Shown here piece by piece: positions 31,597 through 41,645 of a DNA stretch of 64,000 bases (its first letter is position 1; every line of letters starts with the position of its first letter). Under the pieces are notes generated by a model. That model was not told the origin of the DNA and did not search any database. It was given only the letters and a program-made list of their open reading frames with translations. The stretch spans positions 32,692,558 to 32,756,557 of the forward strand of contig CM043946.1 in assembly GCA_014529385.2 (NCBI GenBank), given 5' to 3'. Made by a program: the position numbers and the translations under genes. The DNA is from Adiantum capillus-veneris (taxonomy: Eukaryota > Streptophyta > Polypodiopsida > Polypodiales > Pteridaceae).

Positions 31597-32700
31597 TTAG
31601 TCGAGATCGTGTATCTGTCTGTCGTCTGTTTTTTTTAGACTTGTCGAAGGTTCATCTGGTGGGTAAGTCAAATTACCCGAATGCATAGCGAATCCTCGCT
31701 TAGCATGTCCCATCAATTGTTGAATGGACTCTGACTTCTTCTCAAGGCAGTAGTCTCGAATTTCTTTGGGGAATCCACAACAAAACCTCTCAATCTGCTC
31801 CTCAAAATTGATCTTCTTGAAAGTTGAGGTGGGAAGGAAAGTATCCCAAAATCTTTCACAATAATCATCCAAGGTGTCACCTCTGATCATCCCCGAAGGT
31901 GGTTCCGATTAGTTCACGTCTCATTCATACTCTTGAGTAAGCCATGAAGAAATAAAGAGTTTCCCGAATTTTAGCCACTCTGTCGGTGCGTCTTTTCTTA
32001 ACAAAAGAGTGGACCACCATGTCCTTGCATTGCCTTTCAAAAAGGATGTTGCCCGTCTAATCTTTGAGTGCTGTGTATAGCGGCCTCCAGAAAATGCTAT
32101 ATCAAACTGCTGGATGAAGGCTAAAGCCTTAGGAGCATCTCGAAACCTTGAAAAGGTTTCAAACTTTATTGCTTGTCCACCCTCTTTGAATTCCTTGGCC
32201 TTTTTGCCCTTGTCGTCGAGAAAATCTTACTGATTAGCTTTGTAAAAGTGCTTCCTTTTCGAATAAAACGTATAGTCCACGTCGTTTTTTACCCTTTCTG
32301 TCCTCATCACTCGAGGTAGAAAAGGATGAGCTGTCCGAGATGTCAGAAGAAGATGAGGACGAATTGGACAATGCTTCGAAGCGTACACGCTACTTGTGTT
32401 TTCTTGCTTTCTCAAAAGAGGATTTTCGGTCTAAGTAACAGGGAAGTCAATTCCCTTGTGACGTTTCTTCAGTTGCTTCTCCTTTGATCCAATCAGTTGG
32501 TTGACTCGTGTTTCAACAATGTCCTCAAGCTCATCTTCAGTAAACATCCGTGGGACAACAGGTTTCTTGATTGCCGGTTTTATTGGTGACTCATTGGCTT
32601 TCTGCCAATGAGTGTGCACCTCATTCATCGGGTGCCGGGTCAAATTTTTTGCATATTGTGGATCCTTTGCAAACTTAAGCATCTGCTTTGCGCTCGTCAA
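31597..32700 (-). pseudogene. E3 gag
   Basis: 32700-32431 encodes the N-terminal part (KQMLKFAKDPQYAKNLTRHP; VHTHWQKANESP). 32415-31900 is a decayed middle with a readable RTWW capsid motif. 31890-31597 ends the capsid (DDYCERFWDTFLPTSTFKKI; RFCCGFPKEIRDYCLEKKSE). It is homologous part by part to E1 gag, but the zinc knuckle and everything beyond are missing. Frameshifts and stops separate the parts. Confidence 0.8.
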
Positions 32701-32839
32701 CCTGCTGTTGACGTTGCATCTCCATTAGCTGATGTTGCGTAGGCCGAGGTGGCCCGTATTCGTGATTTGCTAATCCATTCAAATTTTCCGTACCGCCTCC
32801 TGTTCCAGAGTATCAAGAGGGTTCGTCTGATTTTTGCGG

Positions 32840-33072
32840 GATTTGTCGTTTGAACCCATGTGTAATCTGGGACTCTTTTTGGCTTATGCCCTGTAAGATA
32901 GAGCGATGATGGCCGGAGCGCGCCTGATGCGCGATGAACTAAGGGTGGGAGTGCCTAATAAGTCCGGGGTCGGGGACGAAGATTCCTCAATAACAATTTC
33001 CAAAGTTGTGTCCAAGTGCCATGTCTGCTCTTTGATAGAACCAATATGCTTTGAGAAAAGCACACACTTGAT
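32840..33072 (-). other. E3 leader containing a single copy of the 139-bp unit
   Basis: Between gag and the primer site, 32960-33085 matches one satellite unit (aagtccggggtcgggg, caatttcc, tgctttgagaaaagca, ctctgataccac). It is preceded by gaacccatgtgtaatctggg, the same order as E2 at 9643-9757. Here the unit occurs once, next to a real LTR, which shows what the array was built from. Confidence 0.85.
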
Positions 33073-33084
33073 ACTCTGATACCA
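33073..33084 (-). other. E3 primer-binding site
   Basis: TGGTATCAGAGT on minus, matching initiator tRNA-Met at 11 of 12 positions. It abuts the LTR, whose terminal TG is lost (taacaattttggg). Confidence 0.82.
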
Positions 33085-33085
33085 C

Positions 33086-33648
33086 TAACAATTTTGGGCA
33101 CCCCAAGTCTAGAATCTGTCGTGACACGAGAGAGATTCACTTGAAATACTTCACAACTTTAAAATCACAGTTCACTTTGGTCGACACGGCCTAACGTAGT
33201 TCTGGCCCAAAGAGATTGGCCCCAAAGACTAGCGCCCCTTTCGGTAATTCTTTTATATTAATCTTTGAGCAAAGTACAATTCTCGAAGGGTCCTTTGCTC
33301 TCAGACTCCGCGTCTAGATGCTCTGAAGAGTGAGGCCCTTGGGGCTTATGTATTGATACAAGGGATGCCAAAAGCAGAGCCCCAAAAGCAATTGGTTCAA
33401 AAGCTACTGGTTTCAAAAGTTGGCAGAAAAAGCCATCAACGCAATTTACAGAAATCTGTATAGACTACTACATCAGCGCGTTTCACGGGCGTCTGTACAG
33501 TTGTGCCACGTCAGCAGTCAGCGCATTTCACGGGCGTCCGTACAGTTGTGCCACGTCATCTGGCTATCAACGCGAAATCCGGATTTTTGCCACGTTATGA
33601 GATCTGCCATGTCTGCGGGTGGTCATGCCACGTCATCATTTTGTGACA
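33086..33648 (-). repeat. E3 5' LTR
   Basis: 563 bp ending in TTTGTGACA, direct repeat of 29942-30422. It contains a local duplication of about 60 bp around 33470-33560 (cagcgcgtttcacgggcgtc and cagcgcatttcacgggcgtc). Confidence 0.85.
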
Positions 33649-33651
33649 GAA

Positions 33652-34029
33652 TGTCACGATTCTGACGTATATTTCATCATATGTTACCTTCTTGCATATG
33701 CACATACAAACATGGACGAGAATGGAGACCCTGCCCTCGAAAGGGTGCATCTCTTCGCTCAACAACTACACCTCTTCATCGAATGGTTGCATCCTTACAC
33801 CGAATGGTCATGTCTCTACAATGACTAGTCACAACTATTGGTCATAGTCATGTCTCTTCGTCATAGTCATGCCTCTTGATATGTGTCTTTTCATCTCCTA
33901 TATAAAGAAGGCTATGTATATAGTTCAATCAATAAAATCAATTCAACAAGTGTTCTCGTCTCTTGAGTCTCAACTTAATCTCAAGTATGAAGTTTTAGTC
34001 TTAATTCTAGGATTAGCACCACTAATCCA
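33652..34029 (+). repeat. E7 3' LTR
   Basis: Starts TGTCACGATTC inside the E3 target duplication and ends ..ctaatcca. It matches 26312-26703 over its length with substitutions and small indels. Confidence 0.75.
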
Positions 34030-34800
34030 TGCAAGTTCTTCATGCGTCGCTTTCAGCGCGGCTCAAAGAAGCAAGCACTGTAGTCCTTTTTGAAGTTCAA
34101 TGTTGCAAAGTAGGCCGACGAAGATTTCTTAATAGATTTCACGGAGTTGCTGGCTGACTACACAGAAGCCATGCAAAGTAGGCCGACGAAGATTTCTTAA
34201 TAGATTTCACGGAGTTGCTGGCTGACTACACAGAAGCCATGCAGCTCGGTACCAATACCTCACCTTGAAAAGGTACCTCAAGCATCTTGGCGTTTTCTAG
34301 CAGCATCAACCAGCGTTTTCACCTCTTGCATTCAGCCAGCCCTAGCGTTTGTTGATTCAACATTAGACCAACATTTAGCCAGGTGTTTTTTTTATAGTTT
34401 AACACTTGCAGGTTTTAGCCTTCAGATCGAGCATTAGAACCAGCATTTTTCAGTTTCTAGTCCATTTCCATCGACATTATCAGCACCCTCGACATCGGTC
34501 TCTTGCCAGAGGGCAACTCTCCCAAGCCCAAAGCTGCCAATGGCCTGTCTCAAGATCTACTGGGTCAGGATCTATGACACCGGTCCTCCCACAGATGCCC
34601 AAAACTCGTATCCTCTGATCGCTGTGTCTAGGGCCTCTATCCCTCTAGTTGCAAGAAACAATACATGGACTCTGAAGCAATCCGCCTCAAAGTTTGGTGA
34701 AGAGTCGCCGAGGAATTGTGTGAAGTCGTAGGCAAAAAAGTGCCACCGACAACGGATGTCGAAACTCGTCAATCCGCAAGGGACTGCGGCAATAGGAGGC
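34030..34800. other. Unassigned stretch with a 68-bp tandem duplication
   Basis: 34105-34172 is repeated at 34173-34240 almost perfectly (gcaaagtaggccgacgaaga). I see no family-level homology in 34030-34800. Short open frames on either strand are not convincing. Confidence 0.6.
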
Positions 34801-34819
34801 TTCTGCACCATAAGGGGGG

Positions 34820-35223
34820 TCCACAGAAAAGTTTGCTCCTCTCTCGCTAGGCGGCTCGTGGCAAAAGCACTGCCAAGAGACCTCTCAGCAGACGATAAAG
34901 GTCCTGTCCCCTGGGTCGGCTGTGGGGTAGGAGGAGGAGAGGATGAGAAAGTAGGGGGGCTAGTGGGTGGAATGGGAGGGGAGGGGAGGGGGCATCAACG
35001 GGGGGAATGGGGGGCGGTGGAGGAGATGGAGGCGGGGGCGGTGGGTGGCACAGGGGGAGGAGGGGCTGTCAATGGTGAAGGTGAGGTGGAGGGTGGAACT
35101 GGGGTGTAGGGGGTCGAAACGGTTTCATGTGGAATCCCATTGTTGTTGGCCTGGTATAGGACGACCACCAGGGGGGTCGAATTGGCACTGTGGTCCCTGG
35201 TGATGTCCACCACGGACCTATTG
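34820..35223 (-). pseudogene. Proline-rich 3' part of the DUF4283 gene
   Basis: Read on minus, 35223 leads into GPWWTSPGTTVPIRPPWWSS, then Pro/Thr/Ser-rich repeats down to about 34900. The plus strand is therefore very G-rich. Frame breaks are present. It follows on from 36402-36708 once the solo LTR is removed, so it is the low-complexity tail that usually follows the zinc knuckle in these proteins. I found no endonuclease or reverse transcriptase beyond it. Confidence 0.55.
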
Positions 35224-36401
35224 TGCTAGGTGCAGCGGAATGAATGTTTGTGCTTTGCTCAAGATGAGTGCTCCGAACTGTGCTCAAGGTTCCTTTTGTT
35301 CTTATGAAAGGGAGAGCCTTCCGTTCTTAATGAGAGAATTTTATGATCACAAACAAAGTGAATGGACACTGTGCGTGCAAGTGTATGAGACTGAGAGATA
35401 GAGAGAGAAGAGAGATACGACACCAGAGACGTTGTAAAACTCTCCTCCGAAGGCCCCACTCTCGTCGGCGAGAGTGGTCTACTTATGATTGCACAAACTA
35501 GTACAAACTGAATGCATGTGACTGATGCAAGTCTAGGCTATGTCGGCGATGACGACGGGGCCGACCTAAGGGCTGAAATCTGCAATCTTTTATCTGCTGT
35601 CCAAAACGCTATGGGCTGAAATCTGCTACAGTCCAAAAATCTGGTTTTGGGGCTGATTCTGTAGGTCTTTGTCGCTGAAAATCTGCATGTTTTAGGGCTG
35701 AAAACTGAGGTTCTTAAGGGCTGAATCTGCTACTCTTTAGGGGCTAAATCTGCTGGTCTTTCATTGCTGAAAAACGCCATGCTGAAAACTGTCCAAAACG
35801 CTAGGTGACGGGTCTCCAAAAATGCTAGGTGCTGGGGTTGGTATCGGTGAAGATCTGATGCAAAAACGCTAGCTGTTGAAGCTTCTGCTGCGATAATCTT
35901 CTTGCTTGGAAACGCTAGTCTGATGTAGGGCTAGGGCGGGGGGAGAGATGGTCTTGCTTGGAGGAAAATCCACCAAGGTCTTGCTTGAGAAGTTGCCTGC
36001 TGAGCTTGGCTCCTGTTGCCTCTTCTGCCATTTAGTGCTAGTCTAGGTTTGCTTATATACAAACTTACTCAACTGCCATTTAGTGCTAGTGTAGGTTTGC
36101 TTATATACAAACTTGCTCAATTTGCCCTACCTACTTTCCAACAAAAGTCACTTAAAAATAATAAGTGAAAATTGTGAAAAATAGGTAAAATAGGCTAAAT
36201 GCACTGGAAAATTCCCTGAAGGATTCTGAATGGGAATGCTTATGATCATGCTGTGTGCAACTAGAGGATATGCATCTACACTAAGTGACTGGGCATGCAC
36301 GGTCTACGAATAGACTCACAAAAGTGCCAGATCACTTCTAATCTAGACTGACTGGACTGACTGAACCCTAATCATGCTGTGGCTTGTCCACGGACACATA
36401 G
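35224..36401 (-). repeat. Solo LTR of the E5 family, end displaced by inversion
   Basis: Begins TGCTAGGTGCAGCGG and matches the solo LTR at 22015 through ccacggacacatag at 36401. The missing terminus (ggttgg..TGTCACGTGACA) is found in opposite orientation at 36686-36708. Flanks after correction would be tattg and tgttg, a possible target duplication with one difference. It splits a DUF4283 gene. Confidence 0.8.
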
Positions 36402-36708
36402 TACGCATTCTGGTACGAGACACCCACACCCTCCCGAAGGTCGTTTTATTGCCTTGGGTGAGTGGTGGTTGGCTCCGCCAGAGTGTGGAGTATTCAGGCC
36501 TCTCGAATTAGTGCTTCATTTATCGACAGATGGACCATCTAGCGAAGGCTTGTCCATGGAGGAGGCCTCGACCTTCGGCACAAACCCAAACCCAACCTTA
36601 GCAGACACAGACACAGACACAGACACAAAGAGCTCAGACAGGTTCCTCCTCCAAGCTTGGTACAGACAGAGGAGGGTTGGCAACATGTCACGTGACACAT
36701 CCAACCCT
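36402..36708 (+). pseudogene. Inverted segment: LTR end plus the zinc-knuckle part of a DUF4283 gene
   Basis: In its present orientation the plus strand reads RILVRDTHTLPKVVLLPWVS, then LRQSVEYSGLSN, a stop, and CFIYRQMDHLAKACPWRR, a zinc knuckle with its second Cys as Tyr. This is exactly the continuation of the minus-strand reading that stops at 36707. The LTR terminus at 36686-36708 is also reversed. Both facts show that the whole segment has been flipped. Confidence 0.82.
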
Positions 36709-37177
36709 ATAGGTATGCTAGCTGTCTTGGCAGCTTGGCAGCTACAGAGGCTGCCGTGCAAGGTGTCTCCAAGACAGTCCCAATCTCTGAACCAATCTTG
36801 GAAAGGAGCAGAAGGTACTCCCTTCTTAGGCCTAAAAAGCAGACTGAGATGGGAAGGTTTGCTTTCTCTACTAGAACATCGATAGCCGGATCGAATCCAT
36901 GGGGCCACTGCCGAAAATGAGCTCTAACTGCTTGGATGGCCAAGGGGCTCATCGCAATAACCTTGGACGCCATCTCGGGAGACTCAAACTCTATTTGATA
37001 GTAGCCGCGTCCGAGGAGCTGAACGTTGATGATGTTGCCTACCTCTGCAAGAAAGGGGGCTTGGAGGAGATCACGCACCTCCCCTCTACTGGGTCTGGTG
37101 CTGAGAATCTTGCAGATAACAGAGGTGGCCTGAAGGCGTGTCACCTCTGCCTCTAAGCTCGCTTGCTCTGTCGGCAA
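36707..37177 (-). pseudogene. DUF4283 domain of a LINE ORF1-like protein
   Basis: 156 residues: an N-terminal stretch (MPTEQASLEAEVTRLQA), then a DUF4283-type domain with LLGRGYYQIEFESPEMASKV, HFRQWPHGFDPAID and PISVCFLGLRREYLLLLSKI. DUF4283 is common in plant non-LTR retrotransposon ORF1 proteins and is followed by a zinc knuckle, which is present here beyond the inversion. The reading ends in AYL-stop at the inversion boundary. It could also be a domesticated copy, but the breaks argue against function. Confidence 0.75.
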
Positions 37178-37501
37178 AAGAGCAAGTCAGATGGTGGGTT
37201 CTGCGGAGTCGGGTGAGGGGGCTTCCGTCGAGTGCCTCTATGGCGGAGCATAATCCTCCATATGTGTGTTGCTACAATGGCGAACGAGAACGGAGCATAG
37301 ATGAGACCAAACACTGAGGCGATGTGGATGGCTACGCCCTTGGCCTAAGTGAACAAGAGCCAGGGAGAGAGGAGGCCGGGGGGGGTCGGTTGTGCGCAGG
37401 AAAACTGCGAGGGCAAGCAGATGCGGCGAGGGGCTGGGGCAGCGTGGCGAGGGGCTGGGACAGCCCGCTGGTTATGCGCTGCGCAAGAGGAAGGGAAGGG
37501 A

Positions 37502-37503
<2 letters not shown>

Positions 37504-37534
<31 letters not shown>
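37504..37534 (+). repeat. Poly-G run of 31 bases
   Basis: An uninterrupted run of G in a G-rich context. Possible as genomic DNA upstream of the DUF4283 gene, but length errors at such runs are common. Confidence 0.9.
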
Positions 37535-37584
37535 CGATGGCGAGGGCGGATTGTAGCAGCAGTGAGCGCCGAAGACAATCATGA

Positions 37585-38219
37585 GCGAAGCCTCCTTAAG
37601 CTTGTTATAATATGTTTAGTACCTTGCAATGCCTCTCGATAATTTCAAGGCAACTTATCCCAAAAGTTGTTTTGCAATGCAAGTCTTAAAGAAATGCAAA
37701 AGAGTAGAGTTTTTAACGTTGGACTACCCATTTGCCCTCCAAGTAGTTGCATTACGATTTTATTAGATAATTTGTACGTGTTTGTTGTGTTGCATGTCAT
37801 TGAACTAACACAAATCAAAGCTTGCGGTTCATCTAGACGACCACAAATCATTGCTCCAAGTGTTACGGGGTTGCTTGGGACACTCAAGGTCCATGGAACC
37901 TTCATCGAGAGGCCAGGGCTGGCAACTTGAGTGCGTAGCCTGGGAGGCTCGCGTTCTGCTAACTTGAGTCCCCTTTGCTGCGGCTCGTTGGGGAGATCGT
38001 CTAGAAAACGGCCCATCGTCACTTATAGCTTGATGCGCACGAGAGCCATCGCGGCTCCGTGCGGTGAAAGTTGAATTTGAGTGCGGAAGCGTCTTTTAGG
38101 ATCAAGTTGGGGACGACATACGATGGGGCATAGTCCTGACTGGGATTTCTCCTCAATCCACCGTCTTGGCACATTGCAGGCGCGTGGTTGGGTTTGAGAG
38201 GGCCCGGTAACGGGAGTGC
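37585..38219. other. Unassigned spacer
   Basis: AT-richer sequence between the DUF4283 gene and the E5 LTR. No domain, RNA gene or terminal repeat was recognised. A short open minus frame (38022-37645) has no recognisable motifs. Confidence 0.4.
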
Positions 38220-39549
38220 TGTAAGATGGGGCGGAAGTGAATGTTGAACTTTGCTCAAGATGAGTGCTCCGAACTGTGCTAAAGGGTTCCTTTTACTTAC
38301 GAAAGGGAGAGCCTTCCGTTCTTTAGTGAGAGAGTGCAAATGATCACAAACAAAGTGGAAAACACTGTGCATGAAGGTACTGAGACTGAGAGATAAAGAG
38401 AAAAGAATACGACACCAGACAAGTTATCAAACCCTCCTCCAAGGGCCCCTCTCTCGATGGCGAGAGAAGTCTATGCTATTGATTGCACAATCTAATACAC
38501 GGTGCTGATGCAAGTTCTTGATGCTATGATGCAAGAGGATCTAAGTCGGAGACAACGGTGACGACGAGTGCGGCGACGATGGCTGGATGACAAATGTTGT
38601 CTTCAGAGGCTAAAGACGTGGCTGAATTAGGCTGAAAGTGCTACTGTAGCAGGGCTGGCAACGCTGTATTCTTGGTTGAAAATGCTATTTTACCCTGTTG
38701 AAAAACGCCAACTTGCAGTGCTTGAAACGCTGGTATAAGCTGAGTAAAAACGTTGAAGTTGCTGCTATGGAAATGCTGATGCAAGCTGTCCCAAAACGTT
38801 GATATAAGCTGTCCAAAAACGCTGAATAGGCTGTTGGAAAACGCTGGTTCAAAGGCAGATCTGCAACCGCGGCGTAGGCTGATCTGCAAACACTGAATGT
38901 TGTCAGATTTGTGGCGACGACGATGGTTCTTGATCAGGTTCTTGTTGAGGAGAAACACTAGAGGGCCTGCTGGCCTGCTGCAGATTCTGCGTGTGCAAAA
39001 ACGCTGAATAGGCTGTTGGAAAACGCTGAAGTAGGCTGTTGAAAAACGCTGGTTCAAAGGCTGATCTGCAACCGCGGCGTAGGCTGATCTGCAAACGCTG
39101 AATGTTGTCAAATTTGTGGTGACGACGATGGTTCTTGATCAGGTTCTTGTTGAGGAGAAACACTAGAGGGCCTGCTGCAGATTCTGCGTGTGCTCTCTTG
39201 GTTTCTTTTGCTCTACTGAGTGACTTACCAGGTTTCTTTTATATTAACTTAGCAAAATTGCCCTACCCAGTTTCACAACAAAGTCACTTATTAATAATAA
39301 TTGAAAAATGACTAAAATAGGGAAAATGGGTTCTTTGCAGTGTAAAATGCTCCTGATGGGTACTGACTGTAATCTGATGATCATGTTGTGTGCAACTAGA
39401 GGAAATGCAACTACTCGTAAGTGTCTGTAGATGCACGGTTTGCGAACAGACTCACAAAAGTGCCAGAACACTTCTTAAGCTAGGCTAACTGAACCCTTGT
39501 CATGAAGTAGCCTGTCCCCATGCAGATAGGGTTAGATGTGCACGTGACA
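38220..39549 (-). repeat. E5 3' LTR
   Basis: 1330 bp, from TGTAAG to GTGCACGTGACA, next to a polypurine tract read on minus (AAAAGGAGGGGA, 39550-39561). It contains a tandem duplication of about 180 bp (roughly 38815-39000 and 39001-39195) and repeated aaaacgctg-type motifs. Confidence 0.87.
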
Positions 39550-39584
39550 TCCCCTCCTTTTCAAAGTGAGGTACTGGTACCGAA

Positions 39585-40271
39585 GTGTATGGCGTCGAGG
39601 GAGATCGCCAACAGCGTCTGGAATCTTGGAAAGGACTCTTTGTCGGCCCACTCTGATGCGTGGGTCATACGCTACTTGAACTTCATAAAGGTCTGCAACG
39701 CTTGCTTCTTTGGGCCGCGTCGAAAGCGACACTAAGTCATCTGTGGCTTCTTCAATGCTTCAACTTCATCTATAGTCATGTGTCTACCTTCTTCAAGAAT
39801 CTCTGAAGATGAAAAATCTTGAAACCACTTCCAACACAAAAACATTAACATACCCATTCCATGTGAAGTGACTCGAAAAATTCTAGTCTTCTTTAAAGAC
39901 TGTGCATGCAATGGAGATGAACATAGAGACGGAGTGCCAAACCGTTCATCAAACACACGCAAAAAATGGAATCGAAACTTGTCTTTTTGATATAGATCTA
40001 TCAACTATGGCAAATCACAATGGACATGCCGATGCTTGATGGTGAATCTTTCTTGTGCTCTTTCGGATACTGTGTCATACCAAGAAAGACACATGGAATG
40101 TGAATTCCTTGAATGCAAACATTTCATCTTTTCATGAGTAATCCGCATACATCCGTGCTTATTCATGAGTGAATCGTGTTCATTGTACAATATGGCATGC
40201 CTATGAAAAGGGATCACATAAAGACGGTGACTAAAATACAGGAAACCATCACGAATGAAACACTCGAACAT
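39585..40271 (-). pseudogene. E5 copy 1: integrase zinc-domain remnant
   Basis: The minus reading opens MFECFIRDGFLYFSHRLYVI and continues EHDSLMNKHGCMRITHEKMK. The DG-L-Y-x-RLYV followed by spaced His residues resembles the N-terminal H2C2 zinc domain of retroviral-type integrase. The two Cys positions are not clear and the catalytic core is missing. A stop (TAG) after CDLP breaks this copy, whereas copy 2 (41642-42331) reads through. The C-terminal two thirds match nothing I know. Confidence 0.5.
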
Positions 40272-40642
40272 GGGTACTGACTAATGATGCGTACACACGA
40301 TACTTCGTGTGGGGGTTCTTTGGACCTCGACTCGAGAGCCAAGATCGGTTCTTCGTGATCGATCGAATCTGCAATGAGGTTAGCTTCACTAGAAAAAGCA
40401 TCAACTAAATCATCATCCGTGTGAACAATCACATCTTTATCCTGCAAATCATCATGCTTGTGAATAATCACATCATCATCATGCAATTCATCATGTTGGT
40501 GAATAATCACATCTTGATCATGCAAATCATAATGCTCGTGAATAATTACATCTTGATCATGCGAATCATGTGTGTCGTGCTTTGGAGAAGAAAAGACTGA
40601 GAGAGTTTCCTTCTCCTGATTCTTTTCAATGTGTGCCTGCAC
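40214..40642 (-). CDS. E5 copy 1: His/Asp-rich repeat protein
   Basis: 142 residues, open and conserved in frame in both E5 copies. The central part is four tandem 13-residue units of the type DVIIHKHDDLQDK (39-bp period, about 40399-40574), rich in His and Asp. It is followed by DDDLVDAFSSEANLIADSID. The function is unknown. A metal-binding or acidic linker role within the element polyprotein is possible from composition only. It overlaps the zinc-domain reading in another frame. Confidence 0.5.
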   Translation of the reverse strand: MQAHIEKNQEKETLSVFSSPKHDTHDSHDQDVIIHEHYDLHDQDVIIHQHDELHDDDVIIHKHDDLQDKDVIVHTDDDLVDAFSSEANLIADSIDHEEPILALESRSKEPPHEVSCVRIISQYPCSSVSFVMVSCILVTVFM

Positions 40643-40663
40643 ATTAGAAAATAGTAGGACTAA

Positions 40664-41149
40664 CTATTGCATGCGTTGGTCTCTCTGTGCTTCACGCTCC
40701 AACTCCAAGGCTACCCTTCTGTCTTCGGCCGCCAAGCGTGCTTGCTCACGGTCGTGCTCCAAGGCTAACTGTCTCTCTTCGCGCTCACGATCCAATTCGT
40801 CTTTTCTTTCTTTGCGCTCGCGGTCCAATTCTGCTTTTCTTTCTTCGGCCGCCAAGCGTGCTTGCTCGCGCTCACGCTCTAAGGCTGCCATTCTTTCTTC
40901 GTGTTGACGATCCAAGATTGCCTTTCTTTCTTCACGCTGGCTCTCCAAGGCGGCACATTGCGCTTCTCGTTGTATCATCCAGTCCATCATCATCGTGACC
41001 AAAGCCTCCATAGGATCTGGTACAATCCTTGGTGTAGATGGGGAAAGGGGAGGGTCGGAAAAACCTGCTGTTGGGGAAAATTCTTCTTCGCCACCTCCAT
41101 GCTCATCACCTCCATGCGAAGTATCCATTCCGCTTCGAGTGATGACCAT
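40664..41149 (-). CDS. E5 copy 1: coiled-coil gag-like protein
   Basis: 161 residues. The N-terminus is acidic and Gly/Ser-rich (MVITRSGMDTSHGGDEHGGG), then PMEALVTMMMDWMIQREAQC and a long Arg/Glu-rich heptad-like helix with internal repeats (EREREQARLAAEERKAEL). This layout resembles the N-terminal region of plant gypsy gags, which often have a coiled coil before the capsid. No capsid domain or zinc knuckle follows. The equivalent in copy 2 is broken by frameshifts. Confidence 0.55.
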   Translation of the reverse strand: MVITRSGMDTSHGGDEHGGGEEEFSPTAGFSDPPLSPSTPRIVPDPMEALVTMMMDWMIQREAQCAALESQREERKAILDRQHEERMAALEREREQARLAAEERKAELDRERKERKDELDREREERQLALEHDREQARLAAEDRRVALELEREAQRDQRMQ

Positions 41150-41557
41150 ACATGGAAGTCTTGGGTTCGTAAGTTCACGAGGAACTTGGGTTCTTGTGAT
41201 TCTTGGGTTCTTGAGGTTCTTCTTTCGCTTGCAATCTGTGTTAGAGAAGGATCTTCTCTTACCCGAGCTCTTCTCTTTCCTGTGGGCGCATCCCTTGGCG
41301 ACCTTGAGCTCACACCAAGGTTTCTTTTTTCCACTTCACGTCGATTGGCCGGCCGCTATGTGCACGGCTCGCTCTCAATGAGTGAAAAGAGGAACAAGGG
41401 GAGGCTGGACAAGCCCTTCTTTCTTTGGTTTCCTATCACTCTTCAAACACACGATTAGGCATCGACACACCCAAGTGGACTTGGGTTACGTGCGACCACA
41501 ACAAGCGAAAAAAATTTGTTGTGGTTCTTTCCTTGTGTGATAAAGAACACTGCCAAA

Positions 41558-41569
41558 GCTCTGATACCA
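41558..41569 (-). other. E5 primer-binding site, copy 1
   Basis: TGGTATCAGAGC on minus, a perfect match to initiator tRNA-Met, one base from the LTR stub at 41571. Confidence 0.88.
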
Positions 41570-41570
41570 A

Positions 41571-41645
41571 TGTAAGGTGCAGCGAAGGTGTGTTGAACTT
41601 TGCTCAAGATGAGGGCTCCGAAGTGTGCTCAAGGGTTTCTTTTAC
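41571..41645 (-). repeat. E5 middle LTR stub
   Basis: Only the first 75 bp (tgtaaggtgcagcgaagg to ccttttact-type sequence) of the LTR remain. The break at ttttact joins directly to internal sequence gtatggcgtcgag, which in copy 1 lies 36 bp inside the polypurine-tract end. About 1.25 kb of LTR and the polypurine tract have been deleted. Confidence 0.85.

Larger units (their letters stand above)
29942..33648 (-). mobile_element. E3: gag-only retroelement with perfect target duplication
   Basis: LTRs at 29942-30422 and 33086-33648, primer site at 33073-33084, a decayed gag at 31597-32700 and the same 3' non-coding tail as E1 and E2. Protease, reverse transcriptase and integrase are all absent. 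It is flanked by gaatg at 29937-29941 and 33649-33653. The missing pol means it was either mobilised by a relative or lost pol after insertion. Confidence 0.88.
26312..34029 (+). mobile_element. E7: gag-protease retroelement remnant interrupted by E3
   Basis: Two related direct repeats (26312-26703 and 33652-34029) bracket a plus-strand internal region: primer site at 26707, gag at 27.9-28.7 kb, protease at 28.9-29.3 kb and polypurine tract at 29928-29939. E3 is inserted exactly at the tract/3' LTR junction. No reverse transcriptase or integrase is visible, so the element is internally deleted or non-autonomous. Removing E3 brings the tract next to the 3' LTR start TGTCACGATTC. Confidence 0.75.

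Noticed and set aside
34967-35203. Gly/Arg-rich plus-strand frame
   Set aside because: It is the opposite strand of the proline-rich tail of the DUF4283 gene.
38641-39163. Minus-strand frames with repeats of FSVFQQP type as a protein
   Set aside because: They lie in the E5 LTR, over its 180-bp internal duplication and aaaacgctg motifs; the other LTR copies do not keep the frame.
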